A stretch of 64,000 nt of DNA from contig JAUZTG010000003.1 of assembly GCA_030734395.1 (NCBI GenBank), positions 1 to 64,000 on the forward strand. Reading direction: 5' to 3'. The stretch's first letter is position 1. Each line of letters opens with the position of its first letter. The notes below the pieces were generated by a model. It was not told the origin of the DNA. It saw only the letters and a program-made list of their open reading frames with translations, and did not search any database. The translations under genes were made by a program, and so were the position numbers. Below, in pieces: positions 22,601 through 34,129 of the stretch. This DNA is from Sarocladium kiliense. Taxonomy: Eukaryota; Ascomycota; Sordariomycetes; Hypocreales; Sarocladiaceae.

Positions 22601-23202
22601 GCTGGTGCTCGACGAGCTGGGCGTGCCCGCATGCCGCTCGACGTAGCTGGTTCTTTGGAAGTAAGTGGGCCGTCATTCTCCTTATCCGGTTCCTGAAATT
22701 TAACAACCTTTCTGGTTGTGGGCCGAGAACTCTTCGTTGAAGGCTTTGAGGCTGTGACGCGACTTCTGACTGTCTTCGCGGTGGGTGGTTGGGAGTTGTT
22801 GTCGAGAGCATCGGCCTCGGAAACCTGTTTCTTTGGTCGGCCCCGGGTTGCCTTTGTCGGTGCCACCTCAGCCTTGCTCGACGCGGTAGCTGCTTTCTTT
22901 GCGGGCCTTCCACGTGCTGTAGTCTTTGTAGCAGGCGGTTGAGCTTCTGTATCTGCGATCTTGCGTGGTCGCCCGCGTGTTGGTTTCTTTGCTAGGTCCT
23001 GGTTGTCTTCCAGCTCATCCGCGTCCTCGTCGTCGATCTCATCGGCCGGCGTCTTCCGCTTAGTCGAAGTGCTCTTGTTGTTTGCAATTGAGACCGAAGC
23101 CTTAGCTCTGGCAGCCGCGGTGACGATCTTGGTCGTCTTCACGGTGGGTTCTGTGGTTTTGGCTGCACGAGCCCGTGTCATACGCTTGGGCGGTGATTCC
23201 AT
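19690..23202 (-). CDS. BRCT-domain protein with AT-hook-like repeats
   Basis: Two exons, 23202-20372 and 20317-19690, with a 54-bp intron (GTAAGT...GAGTAG, branch GCTAAC). The product is 1152 residues. The N-terminal 150 residues carry several AT-hook-like cores (GRPRK, GRPAK, GRPKK), which bind the minor groove of AT-rich DNA. The middle is disordered and rich in Ser-Pro and Thr-Pro, with repeated S-P-x-K segments that look like CDK targets. A BRCT domain lies at about 855-960: it starts near LRGAVVFVDVHT and its last helix, GVTWVLDCERENEWLDEAPY, is completed only by the splice. The C-terminal 180 residues are basic and disordered. The layout suggests a nuclear DNA-damage or cell-cycle protein. 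I do not recognise a named orthologue. Confidence 0.8.
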
Positions 23203-23874
23203 GATCAGATTACCACCGGCCGGTTGATGGCAGTGTTGCTGGGTTAGTATCTGTGATAAGCAAAGGGGTGAAGTGTAGAAAGAAAGGCAGGTCGTCTCAT
23301 GTCTGTAGTGTTGGAGACTTGTTGATGGACCCTTGATGAAAGGTCACGCTCGCAACTCTGGGGCTTGTTTGTGCTAGGACCGTGTTGGCGCGTTGCTGGG
23401 GCAACAGACCCACCTCCCGTCGATCCTCCTCTCACTCCACTAACCCTGTTACGCCTGACTTTGCAACGGATCGCGTACAGAAAGTCCGTACATCTGATTT
23501 CTACAATTGTGATGATACTGTAGACACGTTCAGTAAATTTCAACTCCGAGGTGTAACTATCAGAGCAAGTATTGAAGAAGACGTGGTTGTATAGCAACAG
23601 CCCGCCCAATCAATGAGCGCATCGCGTAGAGCTAACTCAAGCAAGCTTCATAAAATCATCACGGCTCCCTCTAATGAGCCGACAAAAGTAATCTGTAAGA
23701 AATCGCTTTGACAAGGCCGCGTCATGAGCTGGCCGTATACGCATGAGAAAGCAGCGCCCTGCTTCTTAGTCCTGACGCCAGGAAAGAAACCTCAGTCCCG
23801 TCGACGCAGGTTTGTATGCTTCGTGTCCCGCAAATAAAAACGTATTGTGCAGAAGGTGGTCTTGTTGTACCCAA
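23203..23874. other. Intergenic, no gene seen
   Basis: Between two minus-strand genes: promoter of the BRCT gene and 3' flank of the caspase-like gene. No coding segment is recognised. Confidence 0.45.
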
Positions 23875-25978
23875 TCATCTGTACGTTGGCCGATAAGGGC
23901 CCTCAACTCTGACATCTTTGATCCCCTCCGGCATCAGGCGCAACCATTCGTTCCAGGTCTCGACATCAACGTTATCGTCGTTCAGTCTGATAGAAAGGTG
24001 CAATTGAGGGTTATTATCGTATCCCCCGAGACTGCTGTTGCGGAGTGGACTTCCTTGATAGACAGGAGCTAGAAAAATGGACGGCAACCTAGGATTTCCC
24101 GACATCATAATGTGAAGAGGTGCCGGGAAGCTGGTGATTGTTTCCTTCTCAGGATGACGCTCTTGAACGAGTTTCGGGTATGTCGCTAGTAGAGCGGCAT
24201 GGAGCTCAGCAGCGGAAAGTGGACTAAGCCGTGTTGCTCGTGTGCGAAGCAAATCAGCGATGGCGCGCGTGAAGGCGCAGCGATCGAGAACATGGTAATG
24301 CTCTTCTGAAACCGAAGCTGCTATCAGCTCAAGCACGCCGCGATTGCGGACCATCTTCGACGAAGGGTAGTAGGCAGCGTCCATGAGGATCAAGACATCT
24401 GAGCATGCTTCTTCAAGGATCTGCTGTATGGCATTCCACCGAATGGTAGATGCTTTCTCGGTGTCTCTGGAACTATCACACGAAGAGTGTCAACAGAGGC
24501 GGCGGTAGGGCCTTCAAACAAGTAATAGGGTAATACCTGGCAAGTGTCATATCCCGATTTCCGTCGAGATAGGAGTGTCCAGCGTAGAAGACAACCTTGA
24601 GAACGTCGCGCTGATCACGGTCTTCTACAAAGTCATTGAGTTTCCGTGACAGCCATCTCCCCGAGCTTTTGCAGCTCTCCGACGGGGAGGGAATGAGTAG
24701 TGTTCTGAACGTATAATGATAGAATTGGTCGAAGACATCGGCCAACTCTTTGACTGCTCCGTTCACAGTGGAGAAGTCATCGTCGTGCTCCCAGAATATG
24801 AGCAGTGCCTCCACAGTCTGATAGCGTGTGCGAGCGCCAGTCGAAAGCATCCTCGAAACGTTGGTTTGCAAATCGTTCTTGAGGGACTCGATGCCTGGCA
24901 GCGAGAGCGACTTCTCCAGACGACCTCCGGGTAGTGGTTTGCGGTTGCGTGCGTCAGTCAGGGATGGGAGACCGACATGCTGTTGTTGTTGTTGCTGCTG
25001 CTGCTGGTGAGGCTGATGTTGCTCGTCAGAAGGGGTGCTGTCGATTTCCATCTCCTGTGGATCATGAGCGAAGAAGGTTTGCATCCCGTTTGTTTGGCCA
25101 AGAGCGTGAGTTGGCGCAAAAGGACGAACCAGCTCTTGCGTAACAGGAGGACTCATAGACTTTCGAAACTTGCCCTGAAGCTCCTCCCAAGTCATATTAT
25201 GGTGCCCTGGGTGGCACTGAGACGAGCAAAATGGCAAGCACACGTCAGTACCGAGGTCATGCAGGGCTTTCCCACAGGTGGCTGCGCAAGACATGGGACT
25301 TGGAACAAGACAGGAGTAGGAACTCACGGCAACTCTTCTTTTGCGGCACTCGTTGCACGCGCCAAGCTTACGGATCAAGGCAGCCCTTTCCCTTGAGGCT
25401 TGCGATAAAGGACCGGTACGTCTCCTGCTGGTGCGTCGGATGTTAGAGTATGAGACGTCGCAGCCATCCTTGAGAGAGAAAATGGACTGATGCAGGTTAG
25501 GAGAGGTGTCGGCACTGTACGATGTGTTGGAGGTCTCAGCGGAGGCCTGAGAGGCCGCCGTGGCCTGTGTAGAGACGGAGGAGCTAGTGTCCTGTCTCAA
25601 TGGAGGTGACCCCGGATGCACCGAGATCGAGGATGCGGCAGCGGCAGCTGTGGACTGGAGGAGCTGGTGATGAGGCTGTTGATGCTGTTGCTGAGGGCTG
25701 TGGTGGAGCGCATGGCTGTGGTTCGAGGACGTCGGTGTCGGCGATTGCGGAGGCGGATGATGGACGTAATGCGCGTCATTCTGCTGGTGATGGTCTCCTC
25801 GGGCGCCATGGGGAAATCCTATAGCACTTGTTGGAGAGAGGCTCGGAGAATGGTGAATCGTGGGAGCTGGGGCAATGGCACGAGGTGAAGCCGGCGTAGG
25901 TGCGGATGCCGGTGCAAGACCCGGAGGGGCATCGGCCGAGGCCGGGTGGACGGCGTTCATGGCCGTGAAGGGAACCAT
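23875..25978 (-). CDS. Caspase-fold protein without catalytic cysteine, with half Zn2Cys6-like motif
   Basis: Three exons: 25978-25328, 25216-24537 and 24472-23875. Introns are 111 bp (GTGAGT...CTCAG) and 64 bp (GTATTA...GATAG). The product is 642 residues. Residues 1-190 are Pro/Ser/Ala/His-rich and disordered. At 208-218 lies CNECRKRRVAC, the C-x2-C-x6-C first half of a Zn2Cys6 cluster, followed by a His-rich segment instead of the second half. A poly-Gln run follows. From about 370 the sequence reads as a caspase-like fold: EALLIFWEHDDDF, then VVFYAGHSYLDG with the expected catalytic His431. The next core strand is LILMDAAYY, where C14 proteases and their fungal relatives carry a cysteine after the aspartate. 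I infer a non-proteolytic protein. I recall it as a conserved fungal hypothetical family. The 111-bp intron is open in frame. Confidence 0.75.
24980..25012 (-). repeat. Poly-Gln-encoding CAG/CAA tract
   Basis: Mixed CAG and CAA codons inside the caspase-like gene encode about ten glutamines after HQPH. The mixture of codons makes it less prone to slippage than a pure repeat. Confidence 0.8.
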
Positions 25979-28900
25979 TGAAGGAAGTGGGTGAGGGCGT
26001 CAGAGGCCCATCATCGGGTGACAGCGACTGGGGAGAAAGGTGAAAAAGACTAGACTACCGGCCGGGAAGAGAATAGAGAGAGAAGAAAGGGCACGGAAGT
26101 GAGTGTGAGAGGAAAAGACGCGCAGTAGTAACAGCAGCAGCCGAGACCGACGGGAGTGGCCCGGCTGGGGTAAGAAGGCAGGCAGGCACACACGACACCG
26201 AGGTCGGTCAACGGTGGGCTCGTGGCGGAGATCAACCAAGAAGCAGGCAGAGAGGCTAAGACCGGGCCGGAAGGCAAAGCGGAAAAGGGAAAAACGAAGA
26301 GAAGCAAGGGGAAAAAAAGGCGCGTTTACATGGACGGTCCGCTGGAAGCGATCGTGTGTTAGTATATATCGGGGTTGCAGGGGAGGGCGAGTGGTAACGT
26401 CGGCAAGGTGTGCGGGTATTATCGCCTGGATGCTGGGGCCGAAGTACCCCTCCACCGAAGGAGGGACGGTAAGGCAGGCAGGACGAGGAGGTTGAGCCAC
26501 AGTCTAGGAGGAGGGGTGCGAGGGTAGCAGCAGCGGCGGTGGGTAAGGTTTGCTGATGGTGCGGTGCAGTTGTAGTGTACAGTCGAGTCGAGGAAGAGCA
26601 GCAGCAGGAGAAGGAGAAGGAGGAGGAAGCGTAATCACGGTGAATTTGGACATGGGTACACCATACACCGTGGGTGAGGTTTGGTATGGGGAGAGACCAG
26701 ATGGAGTACGAGGGGAAACCTGACCCTTGCGGGGTGTGGGAGCGGCGTTGATGTGCTCTACCTAACGGACAACTCTACCTGCCTTTCTCCTGACGCGAGA
26801 TACGCCTCGACTCCTGTAGCTACTGTGACCGACCACACTGGCTGGCCACCACTGGGTGGCCGGTTGGGATTCGTCGCGCCTAGCTCGATGCGACGGGGGA
26901 AGCAAGATTGCAGTGACAACAGAAGCAACGAGTAGCAGCAGCAGCGGCAGCGGCCAGAACAGACTACGGTCGGCTGGATGAATCAGACAGAGGTGTGGCT
27001 TGTGACGTGTGCCCGAATTTGCCCATGTTCTCTCGTAGTGGCCAGCGCCGACTGCATAATAACACGATACTTCGTTTGTTAGTACCACCTCACAGCGCTC
27101 CCAGGAGGCACACCTTACCCGAGGCCCCATGGGTTCCCGCAGAACCTGTCACCGAGCTAGCCAGCCAGTGAGTGCAGTGCATGCGAGGAGTCGGAACAAG
27201 AAGCCCAAAGCCTCACCAGGGCGGGATCAGCCAGCCTCCAGGGCAAGTAGGACTGTGCCTCGTCGTGTTCAAGACATTGAGGATTGTCTCATACACCGAT
27301 GGGAAAAGTGGCTGCTGAGAGCGAGATAAGGACATGGCCGCACCGGCAAGCACTTGTCGCACCCTTGTATGTCTAGCCCAGAAAAAAAAGAGCCGACGAG
27401 GATGCACGACAGACACACAGAAGTGACCCCCAGTCGGTCTGGGTCGGTGTCACCGTGCAGATAGACCCTGCTCGACGCGGACATCATAGTGATGGAATGG
27501 GTGCGAGGCCCCTCATGACGCGCATCTACCATAGGCGTCATTTCTCACTTGCTTCCCATCTAGCATCTCATCAGGCGATTTACACAATCTCGCCCTGGGT
27601 CAGCTCCATGACGTGGCTGGGCCTCACCCTACCCTCTGCATCGGTGGTCGTTGTTTTTCTCATATGAGGCGTAAGGTGTGGCTCTGCCGGGCCGCCGGGT
27701 TTGTGCTCTTCAATGTAGATGGCTTGGAATGTCGGGAAAGGGGGGGTGGAGGTGTACATTGCGGGTGAAGTATACTGCTCACACTGGTTGCCAGTGAGGA
27801 TGGAACATACAGCTCGGAGTCTCTGATTTCGACTTTCATATACCTCGACGACATGAGCAGATGGACGGCACAGCGGCGTGAGTAGCCATTGCCAACAATA
27901 CCCAAGGTAAACGAAACCACAGCTGTCGAGGGATTGGGACGGATGGATGCATGAATGTACTGGGTACATTGGTGCGACGGCGGCATCTCCCCCGCTCTCC
28001 GACCAACCCCACCAACCGCGACAGGCGACACTTGATCCCGACCGTACCTGGTACCTCAATCCCGAAGCATCACCGTCAAATTGTTGAGCACCAAGCTGCG
28101 AACCCACCAGCTTTGTTTATTGTACCACCCCTATGCGGAAGTTCGCTGAGCCCGTGCAGAGTGCACGACAAAATGCTGCCTGCCGTCCACCGGAAAGGAA
28201 GTGAGAATCGCTGAGACGGGCCGGACCGAGGTAAACTTAGGTTGATGAGCATTTGGAGACCTTTCAAGTATGAGGGATTACTGTAAACGGTAGGCCATAT
28301 GGAGGGGCCATCGGGTACCATCGAGTATACCTACGACAATGTACACAGCTTCCTCTCCATGATCACTGGGACTGGCGGCACCTTGACCGCGCAGAATCTG
28401 GAGAGGAGAAGAAGCAGACATGCACTTTGAGACTCCCAAGTCCCAGGAACTCGGCGCTGACCAGGTGAGGGAGGTTTTGGGAACCGACAAATTCCTATTC
28501 TGGCTCACCGCGAGTGTCAGTGCTGCTGCCATCTTGGATAATTTCTCCTTGCACTTGCGCGAATGGGCGACAGCCACTCATTGCGCACAATTGCATGGAC
28601 TACTGCAGCCGAGAACCAGCCTGAGACTTTCGGTGTCAGACAGTAGGACCTCCAGGTTGTGACCTCGCTCATTGCGTGGGGGAAAATGCTCTGGTTGGGC
28701 TGGCCTGGCTGGTCGAGGCGAGTGCCCACTGCACCTGGCCACCAGCCATGGGCCACCCGTCAGTCAACTGGCACTGGCAGCTTGTGAGTGCGGGGACGGA
28801 GGGGCAACAGACGGGAAGAAGCAGCTCCCTTCTGCCCACGAAGAGATTCGGAACGGGAAGGCAAGCCAGGCTGCTGTCGGCCAATCATAATCCCCTTGCC

Positions 28901-30525
28901 TCCAAACAAGCGAGCTGGCCAGCCACCCCACCCCACTTCCATCTGGCCCTCTGCCCCTCGTTCCCGATGGGAGTGAGGATGTGAATGTGAATGTGAAAGT
29001 GAAAGGGGAGGTGGATAAAGTTTCATCCCAGCTGGTTGGTGCAAATACACAGCGACATGCACAGCTTCAGGGACCACCATGCTACACACCAGGCAGGTCT
29101 TCAGAGTGTCCGAATTGCGCGTTTCTTGGGACCCAAGCTGGCCTGAGACACGGAACGTCGATGATTTGACCCGGCCGGCAACCCAGCACCTTGCAAAGGA
29201 CAGGCAGCTCCGGTATTGACTCTTGACAGAAACTGCCTTAAGCCAGGATCAGCGATCTGATAACTTCGACATGTGATTTCCACTGGCGTTGACCCTTGCT
29301 GGAATCCACGGGGTGGCCCTATCCCACCTCTGTGTCACTTCTGTTCTTAGCCAGGCGATGCTAATTTGATAAGTCCTTAGGGCTTGAAAGAGAAGCATTG
29401 TGTCATCCCTCAATTTACATCCGTTCAACGCAGTGAGTGAATACAGGTGGGGAAACGCCATGAGTGATGCGAATCCAGAACCGGAGGCTGGAAATGCCAT
29501 GCCAAGAAGACGTGCTCCGACTATCTGATCTTTCCTGACAATGGCATTGCCAAACGCCTCAAGGGCTGTTACTTTTCTATGAAAAGCATACCGTGCTTGC
29601 TGCTGGATGTCTACTATCCAAAGCAGGCACTTGCCCCTCCCGGTGTCAATGTGGCTCATCGTTCGACACCTCTAAAATTGGTGATGGAGGTTGCTGGACC
29701 ACTCAGGGAGGGACGCCCGCAATCTCGCCCTGCGCCGTCTGCAACCTGCAGTCGCCATTGATATAATGTCCGCTCACCACCGCGTCGGCGCCATGCCGCG
29801 ATATTGGGCACTGCGTCAGTCCTCAGCCCAAGCTCAGCTCCCACCCCAGCCGCCTCGGGGCTGGCTCATTTATCCGGTGTCGCCCTGCTGGCCCTGCTGG
29901 ACCGCGAGGCATCGCAATCGGCAGCCTCGCTTCCGTCGTCATCACCGCCTTGTTCTGGCCTGCTATCAGTTTCCAGGCAAGGCACAAATGTCCCATGCCG
30001 AGGGTCTCGCACGCGAGCTTCGTCCAAGGTGTGCCACCGTCGCGCGACCCCATCGAAAAGGGTGTTTCGGTGATACTGCGGGACATTGTGCCACCTTCCA
30101 AGTATAGGCTCTCACAGATGGGCATCTATGGAGCACGGTGCTACATTGAGGCAGCTCATGATGGTTGCAATACAGGCTGGCCCCTCCCACATCCCACACC
30201 GATGCGACGCAATGACAGAGAGAGACTCATGGTTACTCGATGCCCATTTGACTCGGTGATGACAGCCCGCCCAGCTTCTCGGTCGATGCTGCCCATCCCT
30301 CACACCATGGTTCATAGTCAGGCTCACACCCAATAGTACAAACGGTTTTTTGTAAACATAAACAGGTCGGGACCTACCACCCCGCCCTACATCAACGTGG
30401 CACCGCAGAGGCTTTATCTCGTGCCTCTCATCCTATGGGGTGCAGCCAAGGCAACGGAGACCTTCTCCGCTCCCACTACACAAGCGTAGATAAATTTACA
30501 ATTCGGAAACAGACGACCTCTTCCG
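25979..30525. other. 4.5-kb intergenic region, no gene supported
   Basis: It lies upstream of the caspase-like gene and downstream of the GT90 gene, both on minus. The first 700 bp are purine-rich on + (pyrimidine-rich on the gene strand), as expected for a leader and promoter. Short open frames occur on both strands, but none shows domain character or a chain of well-spliced exons. At 28979-29007 a short tandem of GTGAAT/GTGAAA hexamers is visible. It may hold long regulatory DNA, a non-coding RNA, or a gene too diverged to read. Confidence 0.4.
28979..29007. repeat. Short hexamer repeat (GTGAAT/GTGAAA)
   Basis: About four to five imperfect six-base units in tandem, in gene-free DNA. No function is suggested. 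Confidence 0.7.
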
Positions 30526-33325
30526 TCATGACGTTGTGCTCTCCTGCTGCATTGGTGTCCAGCCCGAGCTCTGCAGCTCGCCCTCGCTGTCCTGCCAAAA
30601 TCCGATCTTGTCCCTTTCATCGTCGATCAGCCGCCCCCACTCGAGCAGTAGTCGGAACATGTACACCTCCAAATCTTTCTGTCCAAGCGCTTTCTCTGCC
30701 CATTTCCTGCCCTGGCCTGCGATCCACTGTGCGTCGTTGAGTTGACCTTTCATCTTCGTTTCTCGGCCGTTCAGTGCTGGGCGGCCCTCCGTTCCCGTGA
30801 AATACGCTATTGTAGTATGCAGTGCCTGGTACCGGGTGTCGATGGGCACGAAGTGCAGCCAAGGAATCAGCCTCTCGGTGTACCATGTGCGAAACGTAGT
30901 CGATAGGAATGGGACGCTTGCTGACTTCAGTGCCCCAACCATGCCCTGGGGAGGCCCATTCTCCTCGTCAGTCAGGAGTATGTACCGATGCTCAAAGGGC
31001 TCAGTTGGTGAAGACTGAGGGGCCACGATAAATGCTTCCTTCGCAATAGCACAGGTAGGGTCAATGCAGGGTGCGTCTTGTTGCAGCTGCGGCTTGAAAG
31101 ATGAGACCTCAATAGCATCCTTTGCCATGACCCTTTCGTACCCAAAGTCATCCTTAGCTTTCTTTTTGCCCTTCTGTTTGAGCGACTCTTTCTCTTTCTC
31201 TTCTCTTATCTCCGGAAGTGGAAGTACCATCGTCACCTCTTCACGGGGATCTGGCTCGACAAAGAGGTGCATCAACCGGAACTTGTGACTGCCTCGTAAA
31301 GCTTGTGAGCTCAATGTATGCTCACCAATTTTACCGCGCCAGTACAGCTCATCCTTCCTATCTGACAACGGCTTCTCGATGTCCTCTTCAGAAGCGATGG
31401 TCCTTGGCAGGGGAAAGATGATGTCGCTGAAGCCATCCATCTTTGAAGGGCTGAACAAGGGCAGGAGCTCTTTCAGAAGAGGGGCGGATGGATTGGCCAT
31501 AAAAAAGCCATGTAGGTGATAGATGTCTGGTTGATAGCAGACTTCCAGGGATCTATCCCACTTCGTGACAATAGGACCCTTGGAATGGCGCCGAACGCAA
31601 GCGAAGCAGAAGTCGCTGATCCTCCAATGAGGGCTCATTCGACTTTTCGATGTTGGGGGGCAGGCCGCAAGATGCATGTCTTGAAGGTCTCGTGCCGATG
31701 TGGAGGAGGGTCCTTGCGCCGTATCCTTGTCGGCTGACGCTCGAGACTGTAAGAAGTCGACCACCGTGCTGAGGTCGACCCTGGCAGTTGACTGAGCTTC
31801 GTTCCAGGACGGGAGGACGCGTGGCATAGTATCGAGATTGATGGGTAGATCCATGGCAGGCAAGAATTTCCCAAATTTGGAAATGATCCCAACTAGCTCG
31901 TCCAACTCTGCATTCTTCTTCTCATCACCTGTATCATTGTGTGAAACTTCTCCATTGGGGTTGATGGTGATTGTTGCCACTCCAGGGACGTCTGCCATGA
32001 CCCTGATCCTTTGGCGCAAGTATTTGGCAGGTACCTTTCGAAAGGGGGCCAAATCACGATCAATTTGACGGAACTCATCAACCATAACAGTATCCTTGGC
32101 GAGCTTGTACCACTCGTGAAAATAGGGGGGAGGGTTGCGGCCCTCGTGCCGGTCCCGGTAGACCCGTACTGCAACTGGCAGCTCGTGACTGGTCTTCACC
32201 TGCTTGAGCCAGCGATCCTCCTCGATGTGGCCTTTATATATGAGGTCGCTGAGTGGGTGACGCTGAAAGGTTGGCGCGTGCCGGAACATTGAATAGATGG
32301 TGACTGTCACCAAGAATATCGTCAGGAGAACGATAACGTGAATGCGCTTGAAGAACACGAACGATCGTACATCGGAGGTGTAAGCAAACCAAGTAAATCC
32401 GCTCAGGATCAGAGCTGGTGGTAGCAGCACCTGAGAATGAGAAAGTTGCTCCCAATTTCCAAGTTGTGCGACGTTGTTGACGGAAGCCCAAAGCCCAACG
32501 AGAATGGTCAACACGGTCGAAGGTATTACAATCGCCGAGTCGCAGACCCACAGTGCGCTTGACATCGCCAACGTGGCGAAGACAGTGCTGTCGACAACGA
32601 TATCAAACCCGTATAGAGACCCAAATGCGAGCTCAAGAGGCCGCGCCCCACGAAAGATCCTATGCCCCAGCCATACCAACGCCATGGAAAGTGATGAAAG
32701 AGCCAGAGTGCTGCCGAGAGCACGCAGTTTCAATTTGGTCGTCCGAGACCAAGCCAGCATGCGCCAGAACAAGATGATGATGATTGCGTCCAAGAGCAGA
32801 CCTGCAACCTGCAGTGTAACAACCCAGGCTCCGCTATCAACGGCGGCAAAGCAGAAATATGTTGACCTCATGACCTGACCAACTGCGAAATAAGTGCCGA
32901 GACTGAAAATTAGTGCAGCGACGCCTGACATTATCATGGTTTGGCGAGGCTCGCTCAGCCATTCAGAAATGTCTGTAAAGATGCTGCGCCAAGGATCATC
33001 CAGATCATCGGGCACAGCCAAAGCCAATTTTCGAGAATTTGAAAGAGTTTCATAGAGCCAAAGAAGCACGCAAAGGAAGGACTGGGAGAAACGAGTCAGC
33101 TACTTAGTAATGGACAGCTCAGAAGGGACCAACCGACTTCAACGCCAGAGGCAGAGCATTGCTGCTGATAGTTAACGCGATGGAAGATCTCAAGTCGAAT
33201 GATAATACAAAATACAAGAAGTGGGAGAGAAAGTCGTAGTGGGCGAGGTGGCATCTGAACAGGTGTAGATTTCGGCCCTGAGACACTGGGCAGGGCGGAG
33301 TAGCGACCTCCTCGTTGCTGCCCAT
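30526..33325 (-). CDS. Membrane-anchored CAP10/GT90 glycosyltransferase
   Basis: Probable Golgi or ER glycosyltransferase of family GT90, related to cryptococcal Cap10/Cxt1-type enzymes (capsule or glycan xylosyl- and glucosyltransferases). Exon 2 (33081-30526) is secure. It has several transmembrane helices in its first 260 residues, then a luminal-type domain with HEWYKLAKD, the LYWRGKIGEH segment, RLMHLFVE, and near the end SASVPFLSTTF, PWLHFVPI, and a run with WAEKAL and YMFRLLLEWGRL. Exon 1 is less sure: 33325-33134 joins in phase through a 52-bp intron (donor GTTGGT, acceptor CCCAG) and adds a further hydrophobic segment, giving 915 residues. Other upstream exons are possible. It is divergent from the Pfa4 gene. 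The donor sugar cannot be told from the sequence. Confidence 0.82.
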
Positions 33326-34129
33326 CGAACCGACCCTGAGCGCCTGGGAGCCATTTCGAGAACAGGCTCGTGAGGAAACATAGCCCTCCAGAGATGAGCA
33401 GTATAAGGACTGACGAAAGCCTTGGACGACCTGGTGACGAAGGTTAGCTTCGGTGAAGCATAGATCCTCTCAAACACGAACCTGTCAACGAATGCCGTTC
33501 CAATGACTGTGAGATGTATGCAAATGAGATTGCGGCACTGAAAACACGTCAATGCTCGTGCACCAGAGCTAGGATTTCGCATCCTTCAGCTTACCAAATC
33601 GCCGTGAGATGCGCTGATACTCCACGCGCCATGCTTCGTTCAGCTCGAACAGCCTGTCCGCAGAAAAATGTGAATTGCCCAACAAAGGCCTATTGATCCA
33701 TTACTCAGCCGTTCAAGTACGCAGCCTTGCTCGAAGCTGCCGCTCCGCAAGCCAGCACCTGTCAGAGTTCAAGCCCAAGTCGCAGAAGGGAGGTCTAAGC
33801 AATGCCTCGACATGTGAGCCAGCTTCCGGGCCTGAATATGGTATTCAGGTCAAATGTTTATGAGAACAAGGGTTGGTCCGAAATAGAAAATGGCGGACGT
33901 AAGATGTGAGTACGATGCTGGATGAAGGCATCTGACCTTCAGCCCAGAACTAAGGACCCTTAGTTGTATGTGAACGTCAGGGGTTCAGCGGATCTGCGAT
34001 TTTACGTAAGCTGGATTGACGTGGTGTACCATGAGCTGGAAGTGCGGTTGGAATCGCGTCTCCCAAAACCTCCCACCCAGGCACTTGGCATCCCACTTTC
34101 CAATTACGATACCTCGACCATAGTTGGTC
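33326..34129. other. Divergent promoter region of GT90 and Pfa4 genes
   Basis: 804 bp. On the minus strand, 33667-33573 and 33515-33190 can be joined at good splice signals (GTAAGC...CACAG) into an open frame. It resembles nothing I know and conflicts with the GT90 first exon, so it is not called. Confidence 0.4.

Noticed and set aside
33190..33667. A two-exon minus-strand frame (including R-L-F-E-L-N-E-A-W-R-V-E-Y-Q-R-I) joined by GTAAGC...CACAG upstream of the GT90 gene.
   Set aside because: It has no start codon with a valid upstream splice, resembles no family I know, and overlaps the better-fitting first exon of the GT90 gene in another frame.
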